From: Oceanisphaera sp. IT1-181
GTDB taxonomy: Bacteria > Pseudomonadota > Gammaproteobacteria > Enterobacterales > Aeromonadaceae
NCBI RefSeq assembly: GCF_033807535.1
Contig: NZ_CP136856.1
Location: forward strand, 1,421,001-1,485,000
Length of the DNA stretch: 64,000 nt
Direction: 5' to 3'
Shown piece by piece: positions 42,120 through 50,963 of the stretch. Each line of letters starts with the position of its first letter. Positions within the stretch are counted from its first letter, which is position 1. The translations under genes and the position numbers were made by a program. The notes under the pieces are model-generated. The model worked only from the letters and a program-made list of their open reading frames with translations. It was not told the DNA's origin and did not search any database.

Positions 42120-43442
42120 TTAAAGCACCATAGCCGCAAACCAACCAAAGGCAATTAAGGGAATGTTGTAATGAATAAAGGTCGGTACGACTGAATCCCA
42201 AATATGGTCGTGTTGGCCATCGGCGTTTAAGCCAGAGGTGGGGCCGAGCGTGGAGTCAGAGGCCGGAGAGCCTGCATCGCCCAGCGCGCCTGCCGTGCCA
42301 ATAATGGCCAATGCCGCCAAGGGCGAAAAGCCCAGCGCCAGACACAAAGGTGCATAAATAGGCGCAATGATGGGAATGGTCGAAAACGAAGAGCCAATGC
42401 CCATGGTGATCAGCAAGCCTACGATCAGCATCATTAACGCGGCCAACGGCTTATTGTCGCCCATACTCATTTCCACGGCTTGCACCAAGCTGCCAATACC
42501 ATCGGTTTCTTTAATCACGGCGGAAAAGCCGGCGGCGGCAATCATAATAAAGCCGATCAACGACATCATCTTCACGCCTTGGGTGAAGGCATCTTGGCTT
42601 TCTTTGTATTTAACGACGCCGCCTAGGGTGAATATCACAAAGCCAACCATGGCACCTAAGATAATGGAGTTACTATAAAGCTGTAGGCTCAGGGCACTTA
42701 AGATGGCAATGGCGGCCACGAATAAGTGCGGCACGTGAATTTGGATATGCTCTGGTTCGACGGCAACAATTTTGCTTTCGTCGTAGTGGCGTGGTTTGCG
42801 GTAGGTAAAAAACAAGGCCACTAACAGGCCTAAAAACATGCCAAATACCGGGATGCCCATGGCAATCGGCAGCATGGACTTAGTCACTTCTACGCCATTT
42901 TCCAGCATGTTGGCTAACAATACGGTGTGCAGAAAAATACCGCCAAAGCCCACCGGCAACATCATATAAGTAGCGGTTAAACCAAAGGTCAGCACACAGG
43001 CTACGGCGCGGCGGTCAAGCTTGAGCTTCGCCATTACATGCAGCAGCGGCGGGATCAAAATCGGAATAAAGGCGATATGAACCGGCACCAAGTTTTGCGA
43101 GGAAACTGCGACCAAGAGTATGGTCGCCAATAGCAAGGCTTTGATCCACAGCATGCGGCCCGCACTGGCGTTTTGACCGAGCGCTTTGATAATTTTAAAG
43201 GCCAGCAAGTCGGTAATGCCGGAGCGCGCAATGGCCACGGCAAAAGCGCCCAACATGGCATAGCTCAGGGCGATAGTGGCGCCCCCGCCTAAGCCACCGG
43301 CAAAGATATTGGCGGACTCTGTGAGTGATAAACCGCCCACCATGCCGCCGACGATGGCACTTAAGGTAATGGCGATTACCACGTTGATGCGCAGCAAGCT
43401 GAGGACCAGCATCAAGCTAACGGCGATAACAACAGGATTCAT
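42120..43442 (-). CDS. Na+/H+ antiporter family permease (YuiF/NhaC-like)
   Basis: This 440-residue inner-membrane protein has about eleven hydrophobic segments. It starts MNPVVIAVSLMLVLSLLRIN and contains GGLGGGATIALSYAMLGAFA, VSSQNLVPVHIAFIPILIPP, GIGSSFSTIPIIAPIYAPL and the polar membrane motif GTAGALGDAGSPASDSTLGP. It matches the Na+/H+ antiporter family that includes YuiF and predicted histidine permeases. Sodium-proton exchange is the likely function; amino-acid transport cannot be excluded. AAGGAT lies before the ATG. Confidence 0.85.
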   Translation of the reverse strand: MNPVVIAVSLMLVLSLLRINVVIAITLSAIVGGMVGGLSLTESANIFAGGLGGGATIALSYAMLGAFAVAIARSGITDLLAFKIIKALGQNASAGRMLWIKALLLATILLVAVSSQNLVPVHIAFIPILIPPLLHVMAKLKLDRRAVACVLTFGLTATYMMLPVGFGGIFLHTVLLANMLENGVEVTKSMLPIAMGIPVFGMFLGLLVALFFTYRKPRHYDESKIVAVEPEHIQIHVPHLFVAAIAILSALSLQLYSNSIILGAMVGFVIFTLGGVVKYKESQDAFTQGVKMMSLIGFIMIAAAGFSAVIKETDGIGSLVQAVEMSMGDNKPLAALMMLIVGLLITMGIGSSFSTIPIIAPIYAPLCLALGFSPLAALAIIGTAGALGDAGSPASDSTLGPTSGLNADGQHDHIWDSVVPTFIHYNIPLIAFGWFAAMVL

Positions 43443-43865
43443 TGTTTATCCTTAGGGTTTTGTAATTAAAAAGAGATTTAGGGAGCTAGTTTGCGAATTT
43501 AGCACTGAATGTCGAGCTTTTTACGCATTTATTGCTTAAATTCGGTGAGAGCCTGTTTAATAGCCGCGTTAACCGTCTAGTTTGTTCGTATTTATGTCCC
43601 AATAAGGCTAACCAAATCTCAACACGCACTTTGTTAATGGTACTTTCCTGAAGTGCAGGTATAGCGACATGCTTAGCTTAACGTGCAGCTATGGATCAGT
43701 AAATTGCTGATATATTGTGCAAACAAACACTTGTCGTGACTTCTCGTCGTCTCTGCCCTTGGGTTTTGCGTACCGCGCCCATATATTAACTAGTTGAACG
43801 ACGAGGTTTGTGGCAACTCTATTGCGGCAAATCCATAAGTATATGTACTCACCAAGGAGATAGAC
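43443..43865. promoter_or_regulatory. Divergent upstream region of the antiporter and peroxiredoxin genes
   Basis: These 423 bp lie between divergent genes and must include both promoters. No OxyR site, RNA gene or dispersed repeat is recognisable by eye. Confidence 0.3.
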
Positions 43866-44477
43866 ATGAGCGTATTGGTAGGCCGTCAGGCCCCTGACTT
43901 TACCGCTGCAGCTGTACTGGGCAATGGCGAAATCGTAGAAAACTTCAACCTGAAAGAATTCACCAAAGGCAAAGCGGCGGTATTGTTTTTCTACCCGCTG
44001 GACTTTACCTTTGTGTGCCCTTCAGAACTGATCGCCTTTGACGATCGTTTTGAAGAGTTCCAAAAGCGCGGTGTTGAAGTGATCGGCGTGTCCATTGACT
44101 CTCAGTTCAGCCACAACGCATGGCGTAACACCAGCGTTGAAAACGGCGGTATTGGCCAGGTTAAATACCCACTGGTTGCCGACATTAAGCACGAAATCTG
44201 TAAGGCTTACGACGTTGAGCACCCAGAAGCAGGCGTGGCTTTCCGTGGTTCTTTCTTGATCGATAACAATGGCCAGGTTCGTCACCAAGTAGTGAACGAT
44301 CTGCCACTGGGTCGTAACATCGACGAAATGCTGCGCATGGTTGACGCACTGCAGTTCCACGAAGAGCACGGCGAAGTGTGCCCGGCACAGTGGGAAAAAG
44401 GCAAGCAAGGTATGGAAGCATCTACCGAAGGTGTTGCTAAGTACCTGAGCCAGCACTCGGCTGATCTTAAGCGTTAA
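43866..44477 (+). CDS. Typical 2-Cys peroxiredoxin (AhpC/Prx1 type)
   Basis: This 203-residue thiol peroxidase reduces H2O2, organic peroxides and peroxynitrite. The peroxidatic Cys is in DFTFVCPSELIAF near residue 50, and the resolving Cys is in HGEVCPAQWEKG near residue 170. The Arg and Thr of the active site (PLDFTFVCP, AFRGSFLID) are present. The C-terminus ends in YLSQHSADLKR, with a YL motif like those of sensitive Prx1-type enzymes. Strong AAGGAG before the ATG and an excellent terminator suggest high expression. The reductant (AhpF or thioredoxin) is not in the window. Confidence 0.95.
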   Translation: MSVLVGRQAPDFTAAAVLGNGEIVENFNLKEFTKGKAAVLFFYPLDFTFVCPSELIAFDDRFEEFQKRGVEVIGVSIDSQFSHNAWRNTSVENGGIGQVKYPLVADIKHEICKAYDVEHPEAGVAFRGSFLIDNNGQVRHQVVNDLPLGRNIDEMLRMVDALQFHEEHGEVCPAQWEKGKQGMEASTEGVAKYLSQHSADLKR

Positions 44478-44517
44478 TTAACGCTTAATGAGCAAGTTTG
44501 CTCATTATAAAAAATAA

Positions 44518-44547
44518 AAATGCCGGCAATGAATTGCCGGCATTTTT
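44518..44547 (+). terminator. Intrinsic terminator after the peroxiredoxin gene
   Basis: AAATGCCGGCAAT pairs perfectly with ATTGCCGGCATTT around a GA loop, followed by TTTG. Two further hairpins precede it: TTAAGCGTTAATTAACGCTTAA at about 44467 and AATGAGCAAGTTTGCTCATT at about 44487. Confidence 0.85.
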
Positions 44548-44584
44548 GTGTCCGTTATTCAGTTAGTTATTCTTTCCCGCCTCA

Positions 44585-44830
44585 CTAAGCCATTGCTGGC
44601 GCGCGCAGCAGCGTCAACAAAGACTGTGCATGCAGGCAAGCATCACGGCCTAGGTCGGTTAAATAGCCGCCGTCATTTAAGGTAATTAAGCCTTTGTCAT
44701 ATAAAGATTTCGCGGCAGCCACCACAGTAGGCTCCGCATCTTTATGCACCTTAATACCCTGTTGTGTGGTGTCTAAGTCAAAATTCAGCAACAAATTAAG
44801 TTCGTGTAATGATGAAGACTCATAGCGCAT
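44585..44830 (-). CDS. TIGR02647-family small protein
   Basis: This 81-residue conserved protein is found in gammaproteobacteria. It begins MRYESSSLHELNLLLNFDL and continues DAEPTVVAAAKSLYDKGLIT then DGGYLTDLGRDACLHAQSL. The middle resembles a winged-helix segment, so DNA binding has been suggested for the family; the function is not established. AAGGGATG precedes the ATG. It stands alone, converging with the peroxiredoxin gene. Confidence 0.8.
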   Translation of the reverse strand: MRYESSSLHELNLLLNFDLDTTQQGIKVHKDAEPTVVAAAKSLYDKGLITLNDGGYLTDLGRDACLHAQSLLTLLRAPAMA

Positions 44831-45012
44831 AGGGCATCCCTTAATTTAAGAAAGATTACACCTTAACGTTAGCCTGTTCTTATGGTGACGGCTGCGCTCT
44901 GGCTCACAGTTAGCCGTTTATCACTTTCTTTCTCCTGTGACTTGCATCACAGGCTAGAGATGTTGATGATAGGATTTTTCTTTAAACTGACCGAAAAGGA
45001 CGTTTGTCTTCT

Positions 45013-46494
45013 ATGACCGCTATTTCTAATGCCGCTATTTGTATTGATAGTGCCGAGTTTGCTATTAGTGACCAGCATCAATTGACTATTTCTCAGCTCG
45101 AGGTGCAGTCAGGCCAATGTTGGAGCTTTGTGGGGGCGAATGGCAGCGGTAAAACCGCCTTGGCGCGCGCCTTGGCTGGTGAACTCACCTTGCTCAATGG
45201 AACGCTGCACAATAGTTTTAACGCCATAGAATGGGTGTCGTTTGAACAGTTGCAAGCCTTGGCGGACAGAGAGCGCGAGCAAGATGAAAGTGACTTGCTG
45301 GATTATCAAGACCCTGGGCACACGGCGCGCCAAATAATGCAAGAGCTGGGTGGTGATGCCGAGCAATTAAACACACTGGCCGCGCGCTTTGGTATTAGCG
45401 ACTTGTTAGATCGCAGCTTTCGACTACTCTCGACCGGCGAAACCCGTAAAGTGCTGTTGTGCCGCGCTTTGTTACAAAACCCGGAGTTGCTGATTTTAGA
45501 TGAACCCTTCGACGGCTTAGACGTGGACGCCCACGCCGGTTTAATGAGCTTGTTGCAAGAGTTAGTCAGCGCAGGCCAGACCTTGGTACTGATTGTAAAC
45601 CGCTTAGAAGAGCTGCCGGACTTTAGCGATCAGCTCGGCATTCTCACCGAGTGCGATCTCAGCGTCACGGGCCCACGCACTGAAGTTAGTGCCTCCTTAG
45701 AGCTCAGCCAATTGCGCCATTTGGCAAGCCTAGAGGCGACCCAGCAAGCATTGCCACCGGCAGATCCCGATGCAGTACGCCGCCAGCTAGATGCAGACAC
45801 GCCGCGGATCCAGATGCGAAATATGCAAGTCAGCTATGGGGATAAGCAGATTTTAACCGGCTTAAACTGGCAGGTAGACCCCGGCCAACACTGGCAAGTA
45901 ATTGGCCCGAACGGCGCCGGTAAATCCACGTTGCTGAGTTTGGTGACCGGCGACCATCCGCAAGGTTACAGCAACGATTTGACCTTATTTGGCCGTCGGC
46001 GCGGCAGTGGCGAAAGCATCTGGGACATTAAGCAGCACATCGGTTATGTCAGCACCAGTATGCAGCAAGATTACCGCGTTACGGCCACCCCCAAGGCGGT
46101 GATTTTATCCGGATTTTTTGACTCCATTGGCGTGTATCAACAGCCCGTCAGCACTCAATTAGCACTGGCCGAACAATGGCTTAATTTGCTCGGCATGAGA
46201 CATTTAGCCAATGAGCCGTTTCGCCATCTCTCATATGGCCAGCAGCGCTTGTTATTGATTGCGCGCGCCATGGTAAAGCACCCGCCGATTTTAATTTTGG
46301 ATGAGCCATTGCAAGGCTTAGACAGCTTTAATCGCCATTGGGTAAAGCGCTGGATTGATTTACTGGTAGCTGAAGGTGGCACTCAACTGTTGTTTGTCTC
46401 TCACCATCAGCAAGATGCGCCCAGCTGCATCAGCCATCGTCTCACCTTCGTGCCCGACGGCGACGGTTATCGGTATGATATTACCGAAGCGTAA
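45013..46494 (+). CDS. modF: ModF-type double ABC ATPase
   Basis: This 493-residue cytoplasmic protein has two ABC ATPase domains in one chain. The first has Walker A GANGSGKTALARALAG, signature LSTGETRKVLLCRALL and Walker B LLILDEPFDGLD. The second has GPNGAGKSTLLSLVTGD, LSYGQQRLLLIARAM and ILILDEPLQGLD. This layout and size match ModF (PhrA), linked to molybdate handling in E. coli, though its exact role is unclear. No modABC genes are nearby. The ATG at 45013 is preferred to a TTG at 45004, which sits only three bases after AAAGGA. Confidence 0.9.
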   Translation: MTAISNAAICIDSAEFAISDQHQLTISQLEVQSGQCWSFVGANGSGKTALARALAGELTLLNGTLHNSFNAIEWVSFEQLQALADREREQDESDLLDYQDPGHTARQIMQELGGDAEQLNTLAARFGISDLLDRSFRLLSTGETRKVLLCRALLQNPELLILDEPFDGLDVDAHAGLMSLLQELVSAGQTLVLIVNRLEELPDFSDQLGILTECDLSVTGPRTEVSASLELSQLRHLASLEATQQALPPADPDAVRRQLDADTPRIQMRNMQVSYGDKQILTGLNWQVDPGQHWQVIGPNGAGKSTLLSLVTGDHPQGYSNDLTLFGRRRGSGESIWDIKQHIGYVSTSMQQDYRVTATPKAVILSGFFDSIGVYQQPVSTQLALAEQWLNLLGMRHLANEPFRHLSYGQQRLLLIARAMVKHPPILILDEPLQGLDSFNRHWVKRWIDLLVAEGGTQLLFVSHHQQDAPSCISHRLTFVPDGDGYRYDITEA

Positions 46495-46535
46495 AGCCGT
46501 AAGCGACAAAACCATCAACATCTAAAACTACTTTT

Positions 46536-46580
46536 TGCCACGGAATACACGGAACGCACGGAACGCACGGAAAAATAGAG
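46536..46580. repeat. CACGGAA-type dispersed repeat
   Basis: TTGCCACGGAATACACGGAA is followed by two CGCACGGAA units and AAAATAGAG. This is the same unit as at 6205-6426, with a small internal tandem duplication. A GCTTGGTGCTGGGCGCCGAG element follows at about 46696. No gene is seen between modF and the cupin. Confidence 0.5.
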
Positions 46581-46792
46581 ATAATAGCGAAAGAGACTAA
46601 AAGGTAAGGTTAAAGGTCATTGCTCTTGAGCTGGCTCTCGTAGCAAAAAGTGGTGTGGCAAGGGAGCCTTTAGTTTCGGTTTTGTTATTAGCTGATCGCT
46701 TGGTGCTGGGCGCCGAGCGCTGCTTTTCAGGCTTGACCCACAGGCGCGGGCAGGGGAGTATGAGCCACCCTCGTCTGTCGGGACATGAACCG

Positions 46793-47509
46793 ATGTTAAA
46801 TATGAATTTCTTAGAATCCCTTTCCCTGCCTTATCACGCCGATCACTGGCAACCTTCGCCGGCGAACGGTGTGTGGCGTTATCCCCTTGAGCGAGAGCAA
46901 GCTGAAAGTGGCCATGTCACCAGCCTAGTACGCTTTGAGGCCGGCGCGCGCTTTCCTGAGCACCTGCATCCTTTGGGTGAAGAGTTTTGGGTGTTAGAGG
47001 GCGTGTTTTCCGACGAAAATGGCGATTATCCAGCCGGCACTTATGCGCGCCATCCACCGGGCAGTCGCCATGGCTCCTTTACAGAGCATGGCTGTACCAT
47101 TTTTGTCAAACTCAATCAGTTTGCTATTGATGATAACAAGTGGCTAACAGTGTTACCGGAGCAGCAGTTATGGATCAGCGGTTCTGCCGGTTATCGGCGT
47201 TTACCGCTCCATCACTATAATGGCGTGCATACCAGCGTGCTGCACTTTCCAGAAGGCGGCACCTTTCCGGCTTGTTGTTATAAAGGTGGATTAGAGCTAT
47301 TAGTATTAACGGGGAGCCTGACCAACACTGCGTTAGCTGTAAGTGATACGCAAGACTGCACTGAAACCAGTCTTGAAGCTAGCACTGAAAAAAATGACAC
47401 TTACGAGCGCTTAAGCTGGCTGCGCTTTGCGCCCGGCAGTCAACCGCACTTACAAGTAGCGGCGGATACCCAATTGTGGGTAAGAACGGGGCATCTTTCG
47501 CCCGACTAA
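46793..47509 (+). CDS. ChrR-type cupin protein
   Basis: This protein of about 238 residues has two cupin-like halves. The first carries the metal-binding pattern VRFEAGARFPEHLHPLGEEF, EGVFSDENGDYPAGTYARHP and PGSRHGSFTEHGCTIFVK, as in the cupin of ChrR anti-sigma factors. The second half (LHHYNGVHTSVLHFPEGGTF ... WLRFAPGSQPHL) is a weaker repeat. There is no zinc anti-sigma domain and no ECF sigma gene beside it, so it is a stand-alone member of unknown function, probably metal-dependent. The start is uncertain: the ATG at 46793 is chosen, with 46760 and 46802 as alternatives; upstream sequence is repeat-like. Confidence 0.75.
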   Translation: MLNMNFLESLSLPYHADHWQPSPANGVWRYPLEREQAESGHVTSLVRFEAGARFPEHLHPLGEEFWVLEGVFSDENGDYPAGTYARHPPGSRHGSFTEHGCTIFVKLNQFAIDDNKWLTVLPEQQLWISGSAGYRRLPLHHYNGVHTSVLHFPEGGTFPACCYKGGLELLVLTGSLTNTALAVSDTQDCTETSLEASTEKNDTYERLSWLRFAPGSQPHLQVAADTQLWVRTGHLSPD

Positions 47510-47590
47510 CGTGCTTGGATACAAGGAGCGTGCTCGGCTGAGCCAGCAATAGCTAACAAGATACTTGCAGTTAACCATATACCGAGCATA

Positions 47591-47628
47591 AAAAAGCCGC
47601 AGATTCCTATTGAGTGTGCGGCTTTTTC
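47591..47628. terminator. Bidirectional terminator between the cupin gene and rnt
   Basis: AAAAAGCCGCA pairs with TGCGGCTTTTT over a 15-base loop. It lies between converging genes. Confidence 0.75.
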
Positions 47629-47690
47629 TTTAACATACTTTTCTGTTGCCTGCTGAGCAGGGCTTATGGCATGCCGTGCTTAGCAAGAGT

Positions 47691-48419
47691 CTACAGCGAC
47701 TCGTTATCTTGAGCCGCCGCGGCTGTTGGCGGTTGCGTTACTGCTTCTGCTTCTGTTACTTCAGCGCCGACGGTATCGGTTTCTATGGGGGCCAATGGCC
47801 AGCCGCCAAGGGCTTTCCAGCGGTTGACGATTAAGCAAAATAACTCAGTGGTTTTTTGCGTGTCATAGAGTGCGCTGTGTGCTTCTTTACCATCAAATTT
47901 CATGCCCGCCGCTTTACAGGCTTTCGCCAGTACGGTTTGTCCCAGAGCCAAACCTGCCAGAGCAGCAGTGTCAAAAGTGGCAAAAGGGTGAAAAGGATTG
48001 CGCTTTATATCAGCACGCTCGGCGGCCGCCATCACAAAACCATGATCAAAAGAGGCGTTGTGCGCCACCATAATGGCGCGCTGGCAATTATTGGCTTTTA
48101 AACCTTTGCGAATCCCTTTAAAAATTTGATCCAGTGCTTCACGCTCACTCACAGCACCGCGTAGTGCACTGTGCGGATCTATGCCGGTAAAGGCGAGGGC
48201 GGCGGGCTCTAGGTTGGCACCTTCAAAGGGAGCTACATGAAAATGAAACGTTTGATCCGGCACTAACCAGCCATTTTTATCCATTTTTAGGGTAATAGCG
48301 GCAATTTCAAGCAAGGCATCGGTTTTGGCGTTAAAGCCACCGGTTTCCACGTCGATCACTACCGGGTAGTAGCCACGAAAGCGTTCGTTAAGCTGCGTTA
48401 AAGTTGCTGTTGCCGTCAT
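47691..48419 (-). CDS. rnt: Ribonuclease T
   Basis: This 242-residue DEDDh 3-prime to 5-prime exoribonuclease trims the 3-prime ends of tRNA and other stable RNAs. Acidic residues are visible in PVVIDVETGGFNAKTDALLE, in the middle VAHNASFDHGFVMAA and in the closing HSALYDTQKTTELF. The last 25 residues are a Thr/Ala/Glu tail (VGAEVTEAEAVTQPPTAAAA) longer than in E. coli. TAGGA precedes the ATG. A tRNA gene lies upstream on the other strand, which is probably coincidental. Confidence 0.96.
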   Translation of the reverse strand: MTATATLTQLNERFRGYYPVVIDVETGGFNAKTDALLEIAAITLKMDKNGWLVPDQTFHFHVAPFEGANLEPAALAFTGIDPHSALRGAVSEREALDQIFKGIRKGLKANNCQRAIMVAHNASFDHGFVMAAAERADIKRNPFHPFATFDTAALAGLALGQTVLAKACKAAGMKFDGKEAHSALYDTQKTTELFCLIVNRWKALGGWPLAPIETDTVGAEVTEAEAVTQPPTAAAAQDNESL

Positions 48420-48643
48420 TATTGTCCTAATTCGCCTTAAAACTGGGCCGCTATTATGCCAGATTCGGTGACCATCGTCGCCTATCTCGCCTTAAGTACC
48501 CGACTATTAGCGCTAAAATAGCCAAAGTGATGGATAAGTGCGCAAACGATTCACTTTCATTAAAAAAAGATTGCACCCAGCGCGTCGCTTGCCTACTATA
48601 CGCCTCGCTGAACGGGCAAAGCTTGTTACAGCAGGATTATGAA

Positions 48644-48720
48644 GAGTGAACATAACACTCTTAAATAAAAATGAGTTATCAGTAAACGATGAGTGAACAT
48701 GACACTCTTAAATAAAATAT
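48644..48720. repeat. 30-bp direct repeat upstream of tRNA-Ser
   Basis: GAGTGAACATAACACTCTTA then AATAAAAATG (48644-48673) is repeated as GAGTGAACATGACACTCTTA then AATAAAATAT (48691-48720), 47 bp apart. Each contains a small hairpin, GAGTG...CACTC. They sit 13 bp before the tRNA and may duplicate part of its control region. The rest of the 48420-48733 gap shows nothing recognisable. Confidence 0.7.
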
Positions 48721-48733
48721 GAAATAAAAATTT

Positions 48734-48821
48734 GGTGAGGTGTCCGAGTGGCTGAAGGAGCTCGCCTGGAAAGCGTGTATACGGCAACGTATCGTGGGTT
48801 CGAATCCCACCCTCACCGCCA
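48734..48821 (+). tRNA. tRNA-Ser (anticodon GGA)
   Basis: This 88-nt class II tRNA reads UCC/UCU serine codons. The acceptor stem GGTGAGG pairs with CCTCACC, the CCA end is encoded, the long variable arm is TATACGGCAACGTATC, the T arm is GTGGGTTCGAATCCCAC, and the anticodon GGA lies at 48768-48770. It is nearly identical to E. coli tRNA-Ser(GGA). One oddity: the anticodon stem CTCGC / GCGTG has a U-U mismatch at its second pair. Confidence 0.97.
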
Positions 48822-48833
48822 AATTTATCGAGA

Positions 48834-48863
48834 AAGCCCCTGTTAGCTAACAGGGGCTTTTTT
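48834..48863 (+). terminator. tRNA-Ser terminator
   Basis: AGCCCCTGTT-AGCT-AACAGGGGCT is a perfect 10-bp stem followed by TTTTTT. Confidence 0.9.
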
Positions 48864-48916
48864 GTGCCCGCTATTCGCCAATACCCCATTTAAATGACGA
48901 GATTGGCAGTAGGTTA

Positions 48917-49663
48917 TTAGGCTGAATATTCGCGTTCAGCGTTATCCGGCGCGCGTGAGCTGGCGACATAGCTGCGTAATAAGGTCACAAACTCCCCGGC
49001 TTCGCGATCCAGTGATGACTCGTGGATTAATAAGTCATAACCGTACAAGTCCCGTAAATGGCCCATGCGATGGCCGAGCATGGCGGTAACGCCTTGGTAG
49101 TGTTGGCCGTTAAGCGAGCGATACTGACTGTCTTCGATTAACCAATCTTGCAGTTCATGGCGCTCAATGGCGCCATAACGCAGTGCCATCGATAATAAAG
49201 GCCGTTGTTCGGTGAGTAAGTGCACCGCTAAGCGGGGCGTCATCAAGGGCAAAAACTCATCATAATCACGAATTTTAAGGCCGATATAAGGCAAGTCGAC
49301 TAAGTCCAGCCCGCGTGACAGCCTAGGTTGATCAACGCGTACTACATTACTCCAATGTAGGCTCCAACCGCCCACTTTATGATGAAAATGCAGATGCTCC
49401 GAGCTCAATGAAAAACTAAATTCGGGCTCGCGCAATTTCAGCACCCCCAGTAAAGCCATGATCATGCCGGCTAAAAACAAAAACACCATCACCAATTGCG
49501 CGCGACCATCCAGCCAATAGCCCACGGCCAGCACCGAGGGCATTAACACTAACCCCGCAGCCGTTAACGCCACGCCATTATGTCGAGACATGGGTGCTAT
49601 GTGTTGCGTTTCACGCCCCTGTTTTGCCACTCGTTCTTCCATCCGCTGTGTTATTAAACTCAT
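48917..49663 (-). CDS. DUF2982 inner-membrane protein
   Basis: This 248-residue protein has two membrane spans near residues 26-65 (GVALTAAGLVLMPSVLAVGY and LVMVFLFLAGMIMALLGVL). A cytoplasmic domain follows with FSFSLSSEHLHFHHKVGGWS, NVVRVDQPRLSRGLDLVDLP, YIGLKIRDYDEFLPLMTPRL and a C-terminal LLIHESSLDREAGEFVTLL. It matches DUF2982, a family of unknown function in Aeromonas, Vibrio and Shewanella. The ATG at 49663 is chosen over a TTG at 49672. It is read alone. Confidence 0.8.
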   Translation of the reverse strand: MSLITQRMEERVAKQGRETQHIAPMSRHNGVALTAAGLVLMPSVLAVGYWLDGRAQLVMVFLFLAGMIMALLGVLKLREPEFSFSLSSEHLHFHHKVGGWSLHWSNVVRVDQPRLSRGLDLVDLPYIGLKIRDYDEFLPLMTPRLAVHLLTEQRPLLSMALRYGAIERHELQDWLIEDSQYRSLNGQHYQGVTAMLGHRMGHLRDLYGYDLLIHESSLDREAGEFVTLLRSYVASSRAPDNAEREYSA

Positions 49664-49814
49664 GATACACAAGGCTAAGCATATACATAGGCCCTGTGAT
49701 GGGGAATCTCTGGGCTGCGTGATGATAGTGGAGCTTATGTGAATTAGGGCTTAAGAGATGGGGGGTTGGCAACGACGGCCAGCGCATAACAGTAAGGAGA
49801 GTTAAGGCGCTACA

Positions 49815-50264
49815 TTAAGGCTCGGTAGGATTTTTATCGGACAGCTTGATCACTAAGAGATCACAGCCGTCTATGTCGAGAAAACCACTAGAATTAGAAA
49901 ACAGATGGCCGAAAAAAGGGCGTTCTTGCTGTCGTCCACAAATTAATAAGTCGGCCCCTTGCTGTTTAACGGCGTTTTGTACGGCTTGGCGAATATCGCC
50001 ATTGGGCAGAGAAATGCTGCTAGCGTTAAACGCCTCTTTTTTCAGCATCTGCATGATCTCATAGCCATTTTCAAGGCGAAGCTTATTTTTAAGCTGGCGT
50101 AAGTCCAAGCTTAAACTGCCGGTATAAATGCTGCCAAGCTCGGGCGAGACATGAATAATGTGCAGCTTAGCCTGATGACTTTCGGCCAGTTCTAGCGCCC
50201 GCTTTAACAGCGGCTTTTCGCGGGCGTTAAGCTCCAGTGCCAGCAATATATTACGATAGGGCAT
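49815..50264 (-). CDS. Universal stress protein (UspA family)
   Basis: This 149-residue cytoplasmic stress protein begins YRNILLALELNAREKPLLKR, continues AKLHIIHVSPELGSIY and ends with GADLLICGRQQERPFFGHLF and CDLLVIK. The ATP-binding pattern G-x2-G-x9-G-S/T of UspFG-type members is incomplete, which suggests a UspA-like non-ATP-binding form. Two ATG codons lie in tandem; the second (50264) is better spaced from AAGGAGG. Confidence 0.88.
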   Translation of the reverse strand: MPYRNILLALELNAREKPLLKRALELAESHQAKLHIIHVSPELGSIYTGSLSLDLRQLKNKLRLENGYEIMQMLKKEAFNASSISLPNGDIRQAVQNAVKQQGADLLICGRQQERPFFGHLFSNSSGFLDIDGCDLLVIKLSDKNPTEP

Positions 50265-50659
50265 CATGACCTCCTTGGTTTGGGCGGTCATGTGACCACC
50301 GGCTTATAACCAGGTTGTTGCTAACAGAATCACTATTAGGCCTGTCACCATTAAATGCAAGAACAGTATTGCCCCAACACCATGTGTTTCCAGCCTACAG
50401 ATTTTAATTCACTTAAGTGGCTGCTTAAACCAAAGCCGCTATGGCCAGTGGGCTAATAACACTAAGCGACGCTAGCATCATCACGCGGGTGAGCTTAGTG
50501 ATCACCGCATTTTGCGCCACTTAGGAGTATGGTCGCGCCCGTATAAATGCCCCTAGCTTCTGGACTGAGGCACCAATTTTTTTGATTAAGATGGTAGATG
50601 ATAGCGCTGAACTCAGCATAAAAACCGTGTTAATATTGGCCAATATTGGAGACTATTTT
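50265..50659. other. Spacer upstream of the usp gene
   Basis: On the minus strand, 50304-50393 can be read as a 29-codon hydrophobic peptide (GVGAILFLHLMVTGLIVILL inside), but it lacks an ATG or GTG start and a clear ribosome binding site. CACTTAAGTG is a short palindrome near 50411. Nothing else is seen. Confidence 0.3.
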
Positions 50660-50860
50660 ATGATTTTCATGCTAATCCTCGCCGGCTTAACGTGTGGCGG
50701 GCTCTGTTATGTAGGCGCACTTTACAGTGCATTACCGCCACGGCGTTGGGCGTTATTGGGCGCGGTATTTGGTCCAACTATTTTTCCGCTATTGATGGCT
50801 AAGCGGCGCTGGTCACTGGTGAGTGTCCGGGGCTTGAATGACGACTTATTTCTTGCGTAA
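50660..50860 (+). CDS. Small membrane protein, 66 residues
   Basis: I do not recognise this protein. From the ATG at 50660, with GGAGA eight bases upstream, it encodes a first hydrophobic segment (MIFMLILAGLTCGGLCYVGA), LPPRRW, a second hydrophobic stretch (ALLGAVFGPTIFPLLMA) and a short basic tail (KRRWSLVSVRG). Two membrane spans with positive residues between and after them are likely. The frame could extend upstream to 50582, but the chosen start has the ribosome binding site. Another small membrane protein gene follows. Confidence 0.6.
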   Translation: MIFMLILAGLTCGGLCYVGALYSALPPRRWALLGAVFGPTIFPLLMAKRRWSLVSVRGLNDDLFLA

Positions 50861-50963
50861 TTTACGCTTGAAGTTCTAAGCACAGTAGCCTTAAGCACTC
50901 GTAGTCTTAGGTATGAATGCGTTGAGTTAATACGTGCTTCGCAAATATTGGGGTAGCTGGCGG

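Noticed and set aside
48626..48889. 87-codon minus-strand frame over tRNA-Ser
   Set aside because: It is antisense to the tRNA and its terminator; a frequent artefact of tRNA-Ser sequences.
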